DNA of 64,000 bases, taken from positions 1-64,000 of the forward strand of contig DASWUZ010000043.1 in NCBI GenBank assembly GCA_036401395.1. The letters run 5' to 3'. Both the position numbers and the translations under genes were made by a program. The notes under the pieces were generated by a model. That model saw only the letters and a list, made by a program, of their open reading frames with translations, was not told the origin of the DNA and did no database searches. This document shows, piece by piece, positions 1 through 8,521 of the stretch. Position 1 is the stretch's first letter. Every line of letters begins with the position of its first letter. The stretch is from DASWUZ01 sp036401395 (GTDB lineage: Bacteria > Acidobacteriota > Terriglobia > Terriglobales > Acidobacteriaceae).

Positions 1-107
1 CTGTACACGAGGAGCTCGGCACGCAGACGGCGCAGGTGACGGTGCAGTCGAAGCAGACGGCTGCGGCTGACTTTAGCTTTAGCGCCGCGCACGCAGCGGG
101 CCAATGA
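1..107 (+). CDS. 3' end of an unidentified gene
   Basis: An open frame enters from the left edge and ends with a TGA at 105-107. Only about 34 residues are visible, reading through TQTAQVTVQSKQTAAADFSF to the C-terminus. The alternating hydrophobic and polar pattern suggests the last strands of a beta-sandwich, perhaps a carboxypeptidase-regulatory or Ig-like fold, but this is a guess from a short tail. The start and the rest of the gene lie outside the window. Confidence 0.4.
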   Translation, partial: VHEELGTQTAQVTVQSKQTAAADFSFSAAHAAGQ

Positions 108-266
108 GCCGTTCGCGCTGGAGGTGCTTGAATCGGATTGGCTGCATCCAGTGCGCCTGTGGAAGCAGATACACTATTAGGCACGGCCAAGGGCGGTTTG
201 CTGCGGGCCGTTTTGAGGTGGGTAGCCAGGTTATCTCGCGTCACTGCGGAGACAAGGAGCGTCTGA

Positions 267-554
267 ATGGAACCTGAATTCGCAACCAAAGCTGATCTAG
301 AAGTCGCGAAACTCAAGTTATTAGAGCGGGTAGAAGCGGCGAAACTTGAGGTATTAGAGCGTATGGAAGCCACAAGGCTGGAATCTTCAGAGCGCATGGA
401 ACGAACCGAAACAACCCTCTTGAAAGAATTCAGAAAGTGGGCAGTTCGCTTCGAGGCCATCGTTCGCGTAAATGAGGCCTCGGTCGTGGGCTTCAACGCG
501 CGGCTCGCTTCTTTAGAAGAGCGGGTCAACGATCTGGAAAGCCCGCAGCATTAG
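267..554 (+). CDS. small coiled-coil protein, function unknown
   Basis: A 95-residue acidic and basic protein with no Cys. Residues 8-50 carry a repeated pattern (VAKLKLLERVEAAKLEVLER, then further RMEATRLESSERMERTE), a strong amphipathic coiled coil. A second helical stretch ends in RLASLEERVNDLE. The AKLxLLERxEA unit is repeated roughly every 11 residues. An ACAAGGAGC Shine-Dalgarno sequence lies about 8 bases before the ATG. It resembles the small coiled-coil proteins that sit near toxins or on membranes, but it has no membrane segment and I do not recognise the family. The lysine cluster starts 65 bases downstream, so it is probably a separate unit. Confidence 0.6.
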   Translation: MEPEFATKADLEVAKLKLLERVEAAKLEVLERMEATRLESSERMERTETTLLKEFRKWAVRFEAIVRVNEASVVGFNARLASLEERVNDLESPQH

Positions 555-619
555 AAGCACGCAAGCTGGCGGGTCAGATGTGAACGTGAGCGAAGACTAT
601 CCAAAAATAGGCATTAAGA

Positions 620-1744
620 ATGCAGCAGCAGGAACAGATGGGCAAACAGAACGTAAAACAGCAGATCGGCATACTTGGCGCAACGGGCATGGTCGGCCAG
701 CGCTTTATCCAGTTACTCGAAGATCATCCGTGGTTTGAGGTGGCATGGCTCGCGGCCAGCGACCGCTCGAGCGGCAGGCTTTACCGCGACGCGGTCCGGT
801 GGAAGCTCGACACTTCGCTGCCTCGCCGCATCGGGGAGATGACAGTGTCGCCGGCTGATCCCGAGGGTGCTCCAGCCATCATCTTCGCTGCACTCGATGC
901 TGAGATCGCTCGCGAGATGGAGCCGCAGTTCGCGGCAGCCGGTTGCGCCGTGATATCCAATTCGAGCGCGTTCCGCATGCAGGCCGATGTGCCGCTTGTC
1001 ATCCCCGAGGTTAACCGCGAGCATCTTGCCTTGATCGAACAACAGGGGTGGCGCAAGGAGTCGGGCGGGTATATTGTCACCAATCCCAACTGCGCGGCTA
1101 TCGGGCTGGTTATGGCGCTCAAGCCGCTGGATGTGCTGTTTGGAGTAGAAAGCATCTTCGTCAGCACCATGCAGGCGGTCAGCGGAGCGGGTTACCCTGG
1201 CGTTGCGTCGCTTGATATTCTCGGCAATGTGGTGCCGTACATCCGCAACGAAGAAGAGAAGCTGCAGGAGGAGACGCTGAGGCTGCTTGGCAGTCTGCAA
1301 GGGGTCCAGGTGACTTCGCTGGCAGCGAAGATCAGTGCGCATTGCAACCGGGTTGCCGTTGAAGATGGGCACCTGGAGTGCGTCAGCGTGAAGCTGCGCA
1401 GGCCTGCAACGAAGGAGCAGATACTCAAAGCGTGGCAGGATTTTACGCCGCTGGCAGGGCTTGAGCTTCCTTCAGCGCCAGCGCAGCCGGTGGAATGGAT
1501 TGCGGCGGAGGACCGGCCTCAGCCGCGGCTTGATCGCATGCGCGGCGGGGGCATGGCTTCTAGCGTTGGGAGGCTGCGGCCTTGCAGCCTGTTCGATTGG
1601 AAGTTTACCGTGCTGTCGCATAACACCATACGCGGCGCGGCGGGTGCGGCGCTGCTCAACGCGGAGCTGCTGCATTCGATGGATACGCTGACGCCGCTCG
1701 CAAAGCGGGCAGCGAAGATCGATCCGGTGCCCGTACCAGCATGA
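620..1744 (+). CDS. asd: aspartate-semialdehyde dehydrogenase
   Basis: Makes L-aspartate 4-semialdehyde from 4-aspartyl phosphate with NADPH, the second step toward lysine, diaminopimelate, threonine and methionine. The N-terminal nucleotide-binding motif GILGATGMVGQRF (from about residue 16) and the catalytic-cysteine segment VTNPNCAAIG (about 152-161) are plain, and QAVSGAG follows. At 374 residues it is close to the archaeal/fungal-like longer Asd forms. ATG 638 (seventh codon) has AGGA just upstream and is an alternative to ATG 620. The stop overlaps the lysC start by 4 bases (ATGA), so the two are translationally coupled. Confident. Confidence 0.95.
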   Translation: MQQQEQMGKQNVKQQIGILGATGMVGQRFIQLLEDHPWFEVAWLAASDRSSGRLYRDAVRWKLDTSLPRRIGEMTVSPADPEGAPAIIFAALDAEIAREMEPQFAAAGCAVISNSSAFRMQADVPLVIPEVNREHLALIEQQGWRKESGGYIVTNPNCAAIGLVMALKPLDVLFGVESIFVSTMQAVSGAGYPGVASLDILGNVVPYIRNEEEKLQEETLRLLGSLQGVQVTSLAAKISAHCNRVAVEDGHLECVSVKLRRPATKEQILKAWQDFTPLAGLELPSAPAQPVEWIAAEDRPQPRLDRMRGGGMASSVGRLRPCSLFDWKFTVLSHNTIRGAAGAALLNAELLHSMDTLTPLAKRAAKIDPVPVPA

Positions 1745-3216
1745 ACATTGTGGTGATGAAGTTTGGCGGCACATCGGTTGAGGACGCAACTGCCATCCTG
1801 CGCACATCGCGCATTGTGGGCTCGCGGCGGGACGCGGGCGCGTCGCCGATCGTGGTGGTCAGCGCCATGTCCAAGGTCACCGACATGCTGCTTGCCGCTG
1901 CCTCTGCTGCGGGGCGCGGAGATCGCAACGGTGCGCTCGCCATCAGTTCGCGGCTTCGCAACCGTCATCACGATACGGCGAGAGCTCTTATCGCACCGCT
2001 GCCCGCAGGCACGGCTCAGCCGCCGCTGGGCATTACGACCATCGGCGACATGGAGCGCTGGATCGACAGCAAGTTCGACTCGCTCGACGAAATCCTGCGG
2101 GGGCTCGCTGCGGTCGGCGAGCTCACTCCGCGCACCAGCGATATGGTCGTCTCCTTTGGCGAGAGGCTCTCGAGCCGCCTGGTCGCTGAGGCTTTCCTGA
2201 AGCATGGTCTCGATGCCGTTCACGTCGAGGCGCGAAAATGCATCGTCACGGACGCGCAGCATGGCCGGGCGATTCCGCAGGACGCGATCATCGAGCAGCG
2301 GCTGCGGGAGCACGTGCTGCCTCTACTCGAACAGGGAAGACTGCCGGTGATGGGCGGTTTCGTCGGGTCCACGATCGATGATGTGACTACCACGCTCGGG
2401 CGGGGTGGCTCCGACTTCACCGCGGCGCTCGTCGGTGGCGGGCTGAACGCCTCGATCATCGAGATCTGGACCGATGTTGACGGCATCATGACGACGGACC
2501 CGCGTATCTGCCCTGACGCTCTGCGGGTTCGCTCGGTGAGCTTCGAAGAGGCGGCGGAGCTGGCCTACTTCGGCGCCAAGGTGCTGCACCCCGCGACCAT
2601 TCTACCGGCGGTGCAGAAGAATATTCCGGTCGCCGTTTTGAACTCGCGCAACCCTGGTAACGAAGGGACGCGCATAACCGCGCTTGCGCCCCACTGCGGC
2701 AGCCCCTTCAAATGCATTGCGGTCAAGAAGCGGCTCACGATCATCGATGTGGTCGCCAGCCGTATGCTGATGTCGCATGGCTATCTGAAGTCGATCTTCG
2801 ATGTCTTCGACAAGCACAAGTGCCCGGTGGACATGGTCTCTACCTCCGAGGTGAGTGTGTCTCTGACCGTTGATTCGAACCAGCAGCTGCCCGCGATCGC
2901 TGCCGATCTGAGCAAGCTCGCCGATGTGAAGTACGAGGGGCGCAAGGCGCTGATCTGCATGGTGGGAGAGGACATCCGGGGACGCAACGGGATGGCGGCG
3001 CAGGTGTTTCAGGCCATCCGTCATGTGAACGTGCGCATGATCTCGCAGGGCGCATCCGAGATCAATATGAGCTTCATGGTCGAGGAGGATGACGCCGATG
3101 AGGCGGTGCGTTCGCTTCATTCCACCTTCTTCTCCGATGTCGATCCGGTGATCTTTGATGTGACCGCCCGGGCGGTTAGAGGTTTAGAGCAGCCGGTGGA
3201 AAGTGTGGTCAAGTAA
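1741..3216 (+). CDS. lysC: aspartate kinase
   Basis: Phosphorylates L-aspartate to open the aspartate family pathway. The N-terminus has the family signature VMKFGGTSVEDA. GRGGSDFTAALVG (residues about 221-233) and WTDVDGIMTTDPR follow, all part of the amino-acid-kinase fold. The last about 150 residues contain two ACT-type stretches (VDMVSTSEVSVSLTV and MISQGASEINMSFMV), so feedback control by lysine and/or threonine is likely. 491 residues fits monofunctional LysC; there is no homoserine dehydrogenase domain. It overlaps asd by 4 bases, and its TAA is followed directly by the dapB ATG with no spacer. Confidence 0.95.
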   Translation: MNIVVMKFGGTSVEDATAILRTSRIVGSRRDAGASPIVVVSAMSKVTDMLLAAASAAGRGDRNGALAISSRLRNRHHDTARALIAPLPAGTAQPPLGITTIGDMERWIDSKFDSLDEILRGLAAVGELTPRTSDMVVSFGERLSSRLVAEAFLKHGLDAVHVEARKCIVTDAQHGRAIPQDAIIEQRLREHVLPLLEQGRLPVMGGFVGSTIDDVTTTLGRGGSDFTAALVGGGLNASIIEIWTDVDGIMTTDPRICPDALRVRSVSFEEAAELAYFGAKVLHPATILPAVQKNIPVAVLNSRNPGNEGTRITALAPHCGSPFKCIAVKKRLTIIDVVASRMLMSHGYLKSIFDVFDKHKCPVDMVSTSEVSVSLTVDSNQQLPAIAADLSKLADVKYEGRKALICMVGEDIRGRNGMAAQVFQAIRHVNVRMISQGASEINMSFMVEEDDADEAVRSLHSTFFSDVDPVIFDVTARAVRGLEQPVESVVK

Positions 3217-3903
3217 ATGCTGTTTCTGGTACTGGGCCGAGGAAAGACGGGCAGCGTAGTAGCCGAGGTCGCGAGTGAGCGCGGGCACGGAGTGCGGGTG
3301 CTCGGGGAAGAGGCGAACCACCACGGCTCTGCGCTCACGGCGCCGTTTCTGGCTGGCTTTGACGCGGTGATCGACTTCACCACGCCTGAAGCGGTGGTAC
3401 CAAACCTCAAGGCGTGCCTCGCCACCGGAGCACACGTGGTCGTAGGCACGACTGGCTGGTACAGTCATCTGCCGGACATGCGTGCGATGACGGAGCGACG
3501 CGGGGCGGGCCTGCTCTACGGCACCAACTTCTCGATCGGAGTTCAGGCGCTGCTCAAGGTGGCGAAGGCGCTGGCCGTCGCAGGCAAGGGCTACCACTTC
3601 ACCATCACCGAGACCCATCACACCGGCAAGCTCGATATTCCGTCGGGCACTTCTCTGACCATCCAGCAGGTGCTGCAGTCTGCCAACCCTGCGTTGAAGG
3701 TGCAGATCATCTCGGAGCGGTCGGGCGACGCTGCGGGTACGCATGTGATCCAGGCCAGGTCGGCCAGCGACGTGATCGAGTTGAAGCACGAGTCGTTTAC
3801 AAGGCGCGGATTCGCCGAGGGTGCAGTGCGTGCTGCGGAGTGGATCGCCGGACGTGTGGGAACCTTCGACTTCCAGGATGTCTACGAGCAGCTGCTGCCC
3901 TAG
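3217..3903 (+). CDS. dapB: 4-hydroxy-tetrahydrodipicolinate reductase
   Basis: Reduces the dihydrodipicolinate-type product of DapA with NAD(P)H in diaminopimelate synthesis. Visible motifs: an N-terminal VLGRGKTGSVV in place of the usual GxxGxMG, DFTTPEAV (about 47-54), GTTGW, and the family signature ETHHTGKLDIPSGTSL (about 131-146) with catalytic His and Lys. At 228 residues it is a little shorter than the usual 240-270. The ATG abuts the lysC stop codon. Its place between lysC and dapA supports the call. Confidence 0.93.
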   Translation: MLFLVLGRGKTGSVVAEVASERGHGVRVLGEEANHHGSALTAPFLAGFDAVIDFTTPEAVVPNLKACLATGAHVVVGTTGWYSHLPDMRAMTERRGAGLLYGTNFSIGVQALLKVAKALAVAGKGYHFTITETHHTGKLDIPSGTSLTIQQVLQSANPALKVQIISERSGDAAGTHVIQARSASDVIELKHESFTRRGFAEGAVRAAEWIAGRVGTFDFQDVYEQLLP

Positions 3904-3991
3904 ACCCCTGGGATGGGTCATCAAGCAGCTGCCCATGTCTCGCGCTTAATGCATCGGGAATAGCTCCCGCACACTGGTTGGCTGTAGCCTG

Positions 3992-3997
3992 TAAACT
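3992..3997 (+). promoter_or_regulatory. candidate -10 element for a leaderless transcript
   Basis: TAAACT ends exactly 6 bases before the ATG at 4004. That spacing would put the transcription start on, or within a base of, the start codon. No clear -35 box is seen. The same layout recurs at 4515, 7429 and 25020 (minus strand). Confidence 0.35.
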
Positions 3998-4003
3998 TTC
4001 ATC

Positions 4004-4501
4004 ATGGGGCGCAGCAAGCGAGTCGAGAAGCGGGAGTTGCAGCTCGCTGCCGCGAAGGAAGAGTTCGAGGCGCTGCTGCTTGCCTGTTTGCCGGAGTGCG
4101 CGCGCGGTCGCTGGGGTCTTTTCGATCAGCGCGACTCGATTCACACTGCTGAGCATGCGCTGCCGGCTGACAGGCACGCCAAGAAGATGGCCCGTGCCAA
4201 CGCTTCGCTGCACCTGCTTGAAGCTGACCCTGAAGAGACCGAAGTCAGTCACTGGGATGGCGATGCCAATGCGCCGAAGAGCCACGAACGCGGCTGGCCG
4301 GAGGCGGACAGGCTGCGCGAACTCGCGGCCGAGCTGGTCAGCTTGCGAGCGGCCATGTCGGACGACGGACCCTGGCTGCCGCTCGATGCTTACCTTCGAG
4401 CCTGCAGCGTAAAAGGGGCGAACGTGACCGGGGAGCCGCGGCTGGCAATGACAGCGCTTGAAGAGCTGCGGGCAGGCGGCGCAGTGCCGGTGAAGTCTTG
4501 A
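4004..4501 (+). CDS. unidentified 165-residue protein in the lysine cluster
   Basis: A soluble, mixed-charge protein with no signal peptide or membrane segment. N-terminal helix KRVEKRELQLAAAKEEFEAL, then a central part rich in His and acidic residues (DSIHTAEHALPADRHAKKMA), then LRELAAELVSLRAAM. Two Cys (CLPECARG) lie early and one late. I do not recognise a family. It sits between dapB (100 bases upstream) and dapA (25 bases downstream), all on the same strand. No Shine-Dalgarno is evident at the ATG, but a -10-like TAAACT is placed for a leaderless message. A link to lysine or cell-wall precursor supply is only suggested by position. Confidence 0.65.
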   Translation: MGRSKRVEKRELQLAAAKEEFEALLLACLPECARGRWGLFDQRDSIHTAEHALPADRHAKKMARANASLHLLEADPEETEVSHWDGDANAPKSHERGWPEADRLRELAAELVSLRAAMSDDGPWLPLDAYLRACSVKGANVTGEPRLAMTALEELRAGGAVPVKS

Positions 4502-4514
4502 CCGCATGAGGATG

Positions 4515-4520
4515 TAAACT
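4515..4520 (+). promoter_or_regulatory. candidate -10 element upstream of dapA
   Basis: TAAACT lies inside the last bases of the intergenic gap and ends 6 bases before the GTG at 4527. It would give a leaderless or near-leaderless dapA transcript. It is the second copy of this exact hexamer and spacing within 530 bases (compare 3992). Confidence 0.35.
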
Positions 4521-4526
4521 CGCTGA

Positions 4527-5453
4527 GTGATGGAACTGGCAGGTTGTGGGACAGCGCTGGTGACCCCGTTCAACGCTGACGGGTCGCTCGACGAACAATC
4601 GTTGCGCGCGCTGATAGAGTGGCAGATCGCAAGCGGTATCGGGTGGCTGGTCGCCTGCGGTTCGACTGGTGAGGCGGCGACGCTTTCGAGTGCCGAGTGG
4701 CTGCGGGTGATTCGGGTCACAATCGAGACCGCCGGGGGCCGCGTTCCCGTATGGGCCGGCTGTTCCCATAACTCTACCCGCGAGGCGGTCGCGAGGGCCA
4801 AGGAAGCGGCAGCGATCCGTGAACTGAGCGCCATCCTTTCCGCTAATCCCTATTACAACAAGCCTACCCAGGAGGGGCAGTACCAGCACTTCAAGGCGAT
4901 CGCCGAGGCGGTGCGGCTGCCGGTCGTGATCTATAACGTGCCCGGTCGCACCGGTGTGAACATCGAGCCCACCACCGTGCTGCGGCTCGCCGAAGACCTG
5001 CCGAACGTCTCGGCCATCAAGGAGTCGAGCGGCAGCCTGCCGCAGATCACGGAGCTGATTCACCTGCTGCCTCGACGCGTACGCGTCTACGCGGGGGATG
5101 ACAATATTGCGCTGCCTTCGATCGCGGTAGGGGCGGCGGGGCTGATCTCGGTCGCCTCCAACGTGATTCCGGCGGAGATGACGGCCATGATCAGCTCGGC
5201 GCTGATGGGGGACTGGACGGCGGCCCGGCGCACCAACCGGCAGTACTATCGTCTGATCCAGGCGAATTTCTGGGAGTCGAACCCCGGCCCCGTGAAGGCG
5301 CTGCTGGCGATGATGGGCCGCATCACCGAGGCTTACAGGCTGCCCATGGTTCCTGTGGCTCCCGCAATCCGGCGCAACCTCGAGCGGCTTGCCGGTGAGC
5401 TTGGCTTGCTGGTGAACGCTCGGCAGGAAGACGGCGACCTGCGCACCTTCTGA
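4527..5453 (+). CDS. dapA: 4-hydroxy-tetrahydrodipicolinate synthase
   Basis: Condenses pyruvate with aspartate semialdehyde, the committed step to diaminopimelate and lysine. A class I aldolase barrel of 308 residues. Visible motifs: GTALVTPFNADGS at the N-terminus, ACGSTGEAATLS (about 46-57), NPYYNKPTQEG (about 110), YNVPGRTG with the Tyr and Arg of the active site, and AIKESSG with the Schiff-base Lys (about 167). Start is GTG 4527 or the next codon, ATG 4530; neither has a good Shine-Dalgarno, which fits a leaderless message. Confidence 0.95.
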   Translation: MMELAGCGTALVTPFNADGSLDEQSLRALIEWQIASGIGWLVACGSTGEAATLSSAEWLRVIRVTIETAGGRVPVWAGCSHNSTREAVARAKEAAAIRELSAILSANPYYNKPTQEGQYQHFKAIAEAVRLPVVIYNVPGRTGVNIEPTTVLRLAEDLPNVSAIKESSGSLPQITELIHLLPRRVRVYAGDDNIALPSIAVGAAGLISVASNVIPAEMTAMISSALMGDWTAARRTNRQYYRLIQANFWESNPGPVKALLAMMGRITEAYRLPMVPVAPAIRRNLERLAGELGLLVNARQEDGDLRTF

Positions 5454-5605
5454 GCGACAGAGCGGCTGGTGAGGCTGGGCGGGATGGCAGCCATCGCACC
5501 AAACTGGAAGCAGCATAGAAACGTAATATTCAGTGGCTTTCTATCCCTGCTGCGCATAAAATCCCGGCACCTGATTTTTAGCTCATTCTGACGAGGGGAA
5601 AGTGC

Positions 5606-5980
5606 ATGAAAGGCGTGGCAACCGATACCAGGCAATTTTTTGAAAATTACATCAGGGCCATCAGCGGAAAGCCTAAGACGAGAGAACTTGTGCGGGAGTT
5701 TGTAGCTGACTCCGCACTCGAAGGTCACATTCTGCAGGTGGAAGCTTCCTTTCCGAGCTACGAAGTTGCCGTCCATGATCTGGTGGTCGAAGGTGAGCTC
5801 GTGGCTTTGCGGGGCACGTTCCATGGAGTCCATAGCGGTACCTTCGCGGGCATTGAGCCCACCGGCAGAGAGGTTTCGGAAGACGTGATGATCTTTTACC
5901 GCATTGTGGACGACCGTATCCGCCAGTTCTGGATGCAGATGGACATGGGCGCCCTGGTCAGCAAATTAAGTGGCAGCTGA
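5606..5980 (+). CDS. SnoaL-like / NTF2-fold protein
   Basis: A 124-residue protein with the layout of the SnoaL-like polyketide-cyclase/ester-cyclase families: N-terminal helices (DTRQFFENYIRAISG), a mid segment SYEVAVHDLVVEGELVALRG, and closing strands GTFAGIEPTGREVSEDVMIF with YRIVDDRIRQFWMQMDM. Such proteins form a cone-shaped cavity for small ligands; many have no known substrate. A GAGGGGAAAG Shine-Dalgarno sits before the ATG. It stands alone between dapA and the next gene, so context does not help. Confidence 0.75.
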   Translation: MKGVATDTRQFFENYIRAISGKPKTRELVREFVADSALEGHILQVEASFPSYEVAVHDLVVEGELVALRGTFHGVHSGTFAGIEPTGREVSEDVMIFYRIVDDRIRQFWMQMDMGALVSKLSGS

Positions 5981-6022
5981 AGAGGAAGTCCGGGACAGGT
6001 CAGCTGGCACTGAAGGGGCTGG

Positions 6023-7318
6023 GTGCTCCAGCCTGCCGCGGCGGTGTGCGTGGTAATGTGTTCGGCGTCAGATGTGCAAGACTCAACGTCATCTCGATAT
6101 AAGTTTCCTGGCGTAGAGCGGGGTAGTCTCTGCCCAGGGCTGCTTGCGGCAGTCGCCTTGCTGGCGTTGGCGCTGCCGATTTGCGCTGCTGCCGGGGCCA
6201 ACCCGCAGGACTCCCAGCCAGACTTCGTGACGGCCGGCCGGCGGAGCACGATCTGCCTTTTTCGCAGCGGCCCCCGGGCCGGCACGAAGCGGAATCTCGC
6301 ACCATTACCGGCCCTGCCGATCGGGGCAGCTTGCAGCGATGGCGCGGGAAGCGCAGGGACCATCGTTGCTCCGGATGGGCCGCCGCAGGGTCTGAGGAAT
6401 CCGGAGTCAACGAACCTGACGATCCATCCCAAGCAGGGGTTCGGACCCCCGGCCATCGTCCGGCCGGGTGCTGCGTCTCCAGCTCCGATTAGTTCCAAAT
6501 CTGCGCAGGCGGACACGCTTCGAATCGAGCGGCCAAGGCATGCGCGACGGATGGATCCATCTGCGATGCAGGCTACTCAGGGTGAGACGATGAGGGACAC
6601 CTCTGCCCTAGACTCGGCTTCGCCCCCCGCTCCAGTGGCGGCTGCGGCGCCTGTTCCGGCGCCGAGTGCGGTGGCTGCTCCTCCGCCGACGCAAGCGGCG
6701 CCGAGCCCGGACGCGGGAGCCGACCTCGATGAGCAGCGGGAGCAGAGCGACTACGACCAGATCGTCAAGCGGGCGAAGAATGGCAAGATTACTTACTCGG
6801 TTCCAGACTCGATGACTGTGGGGACGCCGGAGAGCGTTTCAGTCGATACGTTCGGGGCAAACGCCAGCCCCGATTCGGCGAACCAGAGTGGAGTTACAGG
6901 AACGGGCACTCTGAAGGTAATTCCTTCGATGATGGTGGAATTGAGCGCTCCCGATAATCCGGAGGCGTTCAAAATCCAGGCCGACGCGGTCAAGACCGGT
7001 AACCAGTTTCTGCCCGACAGTGGGACCGCGGAGTGGGTCTGGACCGTCACCCCGCTTTCAGGCGGCGGAGACCCCAAGAAGCTGAAGATCGATGCCTACA
7101 TGGTGCTCAACGCCAAGCTGCCGAACGGTCAGCCGATGACCAGCTTCCTCAAGTCGTTTACAGTACCGGTGCCCGTCAAGGTGCAGCCCCGCCTGCAGAC
7201 CGTCGGGAGCTTCTTCGCGAGTAACTGGACCACTCTGCTGGGTTACATCGTCCCTAGCGGCGCCGGGGTGGGGTTTCTCCTGTGGCTGCTGTCCAGACGC
7301 AAGAGCAAGCAAGCCTGA
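6023..7318 (+). CDS. membrane-anchored, Pro/Ala-rich protein of unknown function
   Basis: 431 residues from GTG 6023; ATG 6056 is an alternative start. A hydrophobic stretch PGLLAAVALLALALPICAAA (about 38-57) looks like a signal or anchor. A low-complexity Pro/Ala linker follows (about 200-235), then a globular part (about 240-400) starting DQIVKRAKNGKITYSVPDSM. The C-terminal membrane helix (GYIVPSGAGVGFLLWLLS) is followed by the basic tail RRKSKQA. The globular part is probably an extracytoplasmic beta-rich domain held by the C-terminal anchor. I do not recognise the family. The N-terminal 140 residues are poorly protein-like, so the true start could lie downstream. Confidence 0.5.
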   Translation: MLQPAAAVCVVMCSASDVQDSTSSRYKFPGVERGSLCPGLLAAVALLALALPICAAAGANPQDSQPDFVTAGRRSTICLFRSGPRAGTKRNLAPLPALPIGAACSDGAGSAGTIVAPDGPPQGLRNPESTNLTIHPKQGFGPPAIVRPGAASPAPISSKSAQADTLRIERPRHARRMDPSAMQATQGETMRDTSALDSASPPAPVAAAAPVPAPSAVAAPPPTQAAPSPDAGADLDEQREQSDYDQIVKRAKNGKITYSVPDSMTVGTPESVSVDTFGANASPDSANQSGVTGTGTLKVIPSMMVELSAPDNPEAFKIQADAVKTGNQFLPDSGTAEWVWTVTPLSGGGDPKKLKIDAYMVLNAKLPNGQPMTSFLKSFTVPVPVKVQPRLQTVGSFFASNWTTLLGYIVPSGAGVGFLLWLLSRRKSKQA

Positions 7319-7428
7319 GGGCGTGGACAGGTCGCTCGCGGCTCTTTTCATGATGGATGCCCTAGTTGACCATTGGACATCAGGGGTGGACGGGCTTCCG
7401 CCTGCTATGCCGAGGAAGGCGGGCACGG

Positions 7429-7434
7429 TATACT
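7429..7434 (+). promoter_or_regulatory. candidate -10 element for leaderless ispH
   Basis: TATACT ends 6 bases before the GTG at 7441, so transcription would start at or next to the start codon. There is no Shine-Dalgarno before this GTG. This supports the GTG as the true start rather than the TTG at 7366. Confidence 0.4.
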
Positions 7435-7440
7435 AGACGG

Positions 7441-8466
7441 GTGACGGCAGACACCTACCAGACCTTTCTCGCGGAGCCGTTCAGCGGCTCCTCCACTGCA
7501 GAAAAGCGAATCCTTCTGCTGAAACCTCGCGGCTTCTGCGCCGGGGTTGTGCGTGCTATCGATATCGTGAAGATCGCACTCGAGACATTTGGCGCGCCTA
7601 TCTACGTTCGCAAGGAGATCGTCCACAATAGCTTTGTGGTCAACGAGTTGGCGGAAAAGGGTGCGATCTTTGTCGATGACATCGACGACGTGCCTGAGGG
7701 CATGCGGGTGATCTACAGCGCCCACGGAGTCTCTCCCGCAGTCCGCGAGCGCAGCCAGGAGCGCGGCCTCAAGGTCATCGATGCGACCTGCCCGCTGGTG
7801 ACCAAGGTCCACGTGGAGGCAGTCAAGTTCGCGCGCCAGGGCTATTCGCTGGTGCTGATCGGGCATCGCGATCACGACGAGATCGAGGGAACTCTGGGTG
7901 AGGCGCCAGAGGTGACGCAGGTGGTCTCCAATGTTGAAGATGTTGCCACCCTCGAGGTTCCCGATCCCGATCGAGTGGCGTACCTAACCCAGACGACCCT
8001 GAGCCTGGACGAGGCGCGGGACATTATCGAGGCGCTCAAGATCAAATTTCCCAAGATCGCCGGCCCTCACTCCCAGGACATCTGCTATGCGACGGAGAAT
8101 CGTCAGGTTGCGGTGAAGAACGTCGCACATAAGGCCGACCTGGTGCTGGTGGTGGGGTCGAATAATAGCTCCAACTCAAATCGCCTGGTTGAGGTCTCGA
8201 AGAACCTCAGTACGGCTAGCTATTTAATTGATAACTGCCGTGCGATTGACCCGAAGTGGCTGGACGGAGTGCAGACGGTAGCACTGACAGCGGGAGCGTC
8301 CGCCCCCGAGGTGCTGGTCGAAGAGGTGGTCGCGTACCTGCAGGCGCATGGGTATGGCGACGTGCTCGAGGTCGAAGTGATGCCCGAGAATGTCCGGTTT
8401 GGGCTGCCGCCTGAGATAGTTCAGGCGATTGCGGCAGCTCCCGCCTCGGCCCGGGTATCGGCCTAA
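7441..8466 (+). CDS. ispH: 4-hydroxy-3-methylbut-2-enyl diphosphate reductase
   Basis: Last enzyme of the non-mevalonate (MEP) pathway: an iron-sulfur protein that makes IPP and DMAPP from HMBPP. The three cluster cysteines are in GFCAGV (Cys33), DATCPLVTKVH (about 118) and DICYATENRQ (about 215). YSAHGVSP and GSNNSSNSNRLVEV are also family-typical. 341 residues from GTG 7441; the frame is open back to a TTG at 7366, but the extra residues are not IspH-like. It stands 55 bases upstream of shc, so supply of the isoprenoid units and the hopanoid enzymes are encoded side by side. Confidence 0.95.
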   Translation: MTADTYQTFLAEPFSGSSTAEKRILLLKPRGFCAGVVRAIDIVKIALETFGAPIYVRKEIVHNSFVVNELAEKGAIFVDDIDDVPEGMRVIYSAHGVSPAVRERSQERGLKVIDATCPLVTKVHVEAVKFARQGYSLVLIGHRDHDEIEGTLGEAPEVTQVVSNVEDVATLEVPDPDRVAYLTQTTLSLDEARDIIEALKIKFPKIAGPHSQDICYATENRQVAVKNVAHKADLVLVVGSNNSSNSNRLVEVSKNLSTASYLIDNCRAIDPKWLDGVQTVALTAGASAPEVLVEEVVAYLQAHGYGDVLEVEVMPENVRFGLPPEIVQAIAAAPASARVSA

Positions 8467-8521
8467 CCCAGTTCCTCTATCTCCTCAGTTATAGAGAGAT
8501 GCGGGAGCTGCCCTATAAACA

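Noticed and set aside
7366..7440. Longer ispH starting at TTG 7366
   Set aside because: The added residues are not IspH-like, and a -10 box lies just before the GTG at 7441.
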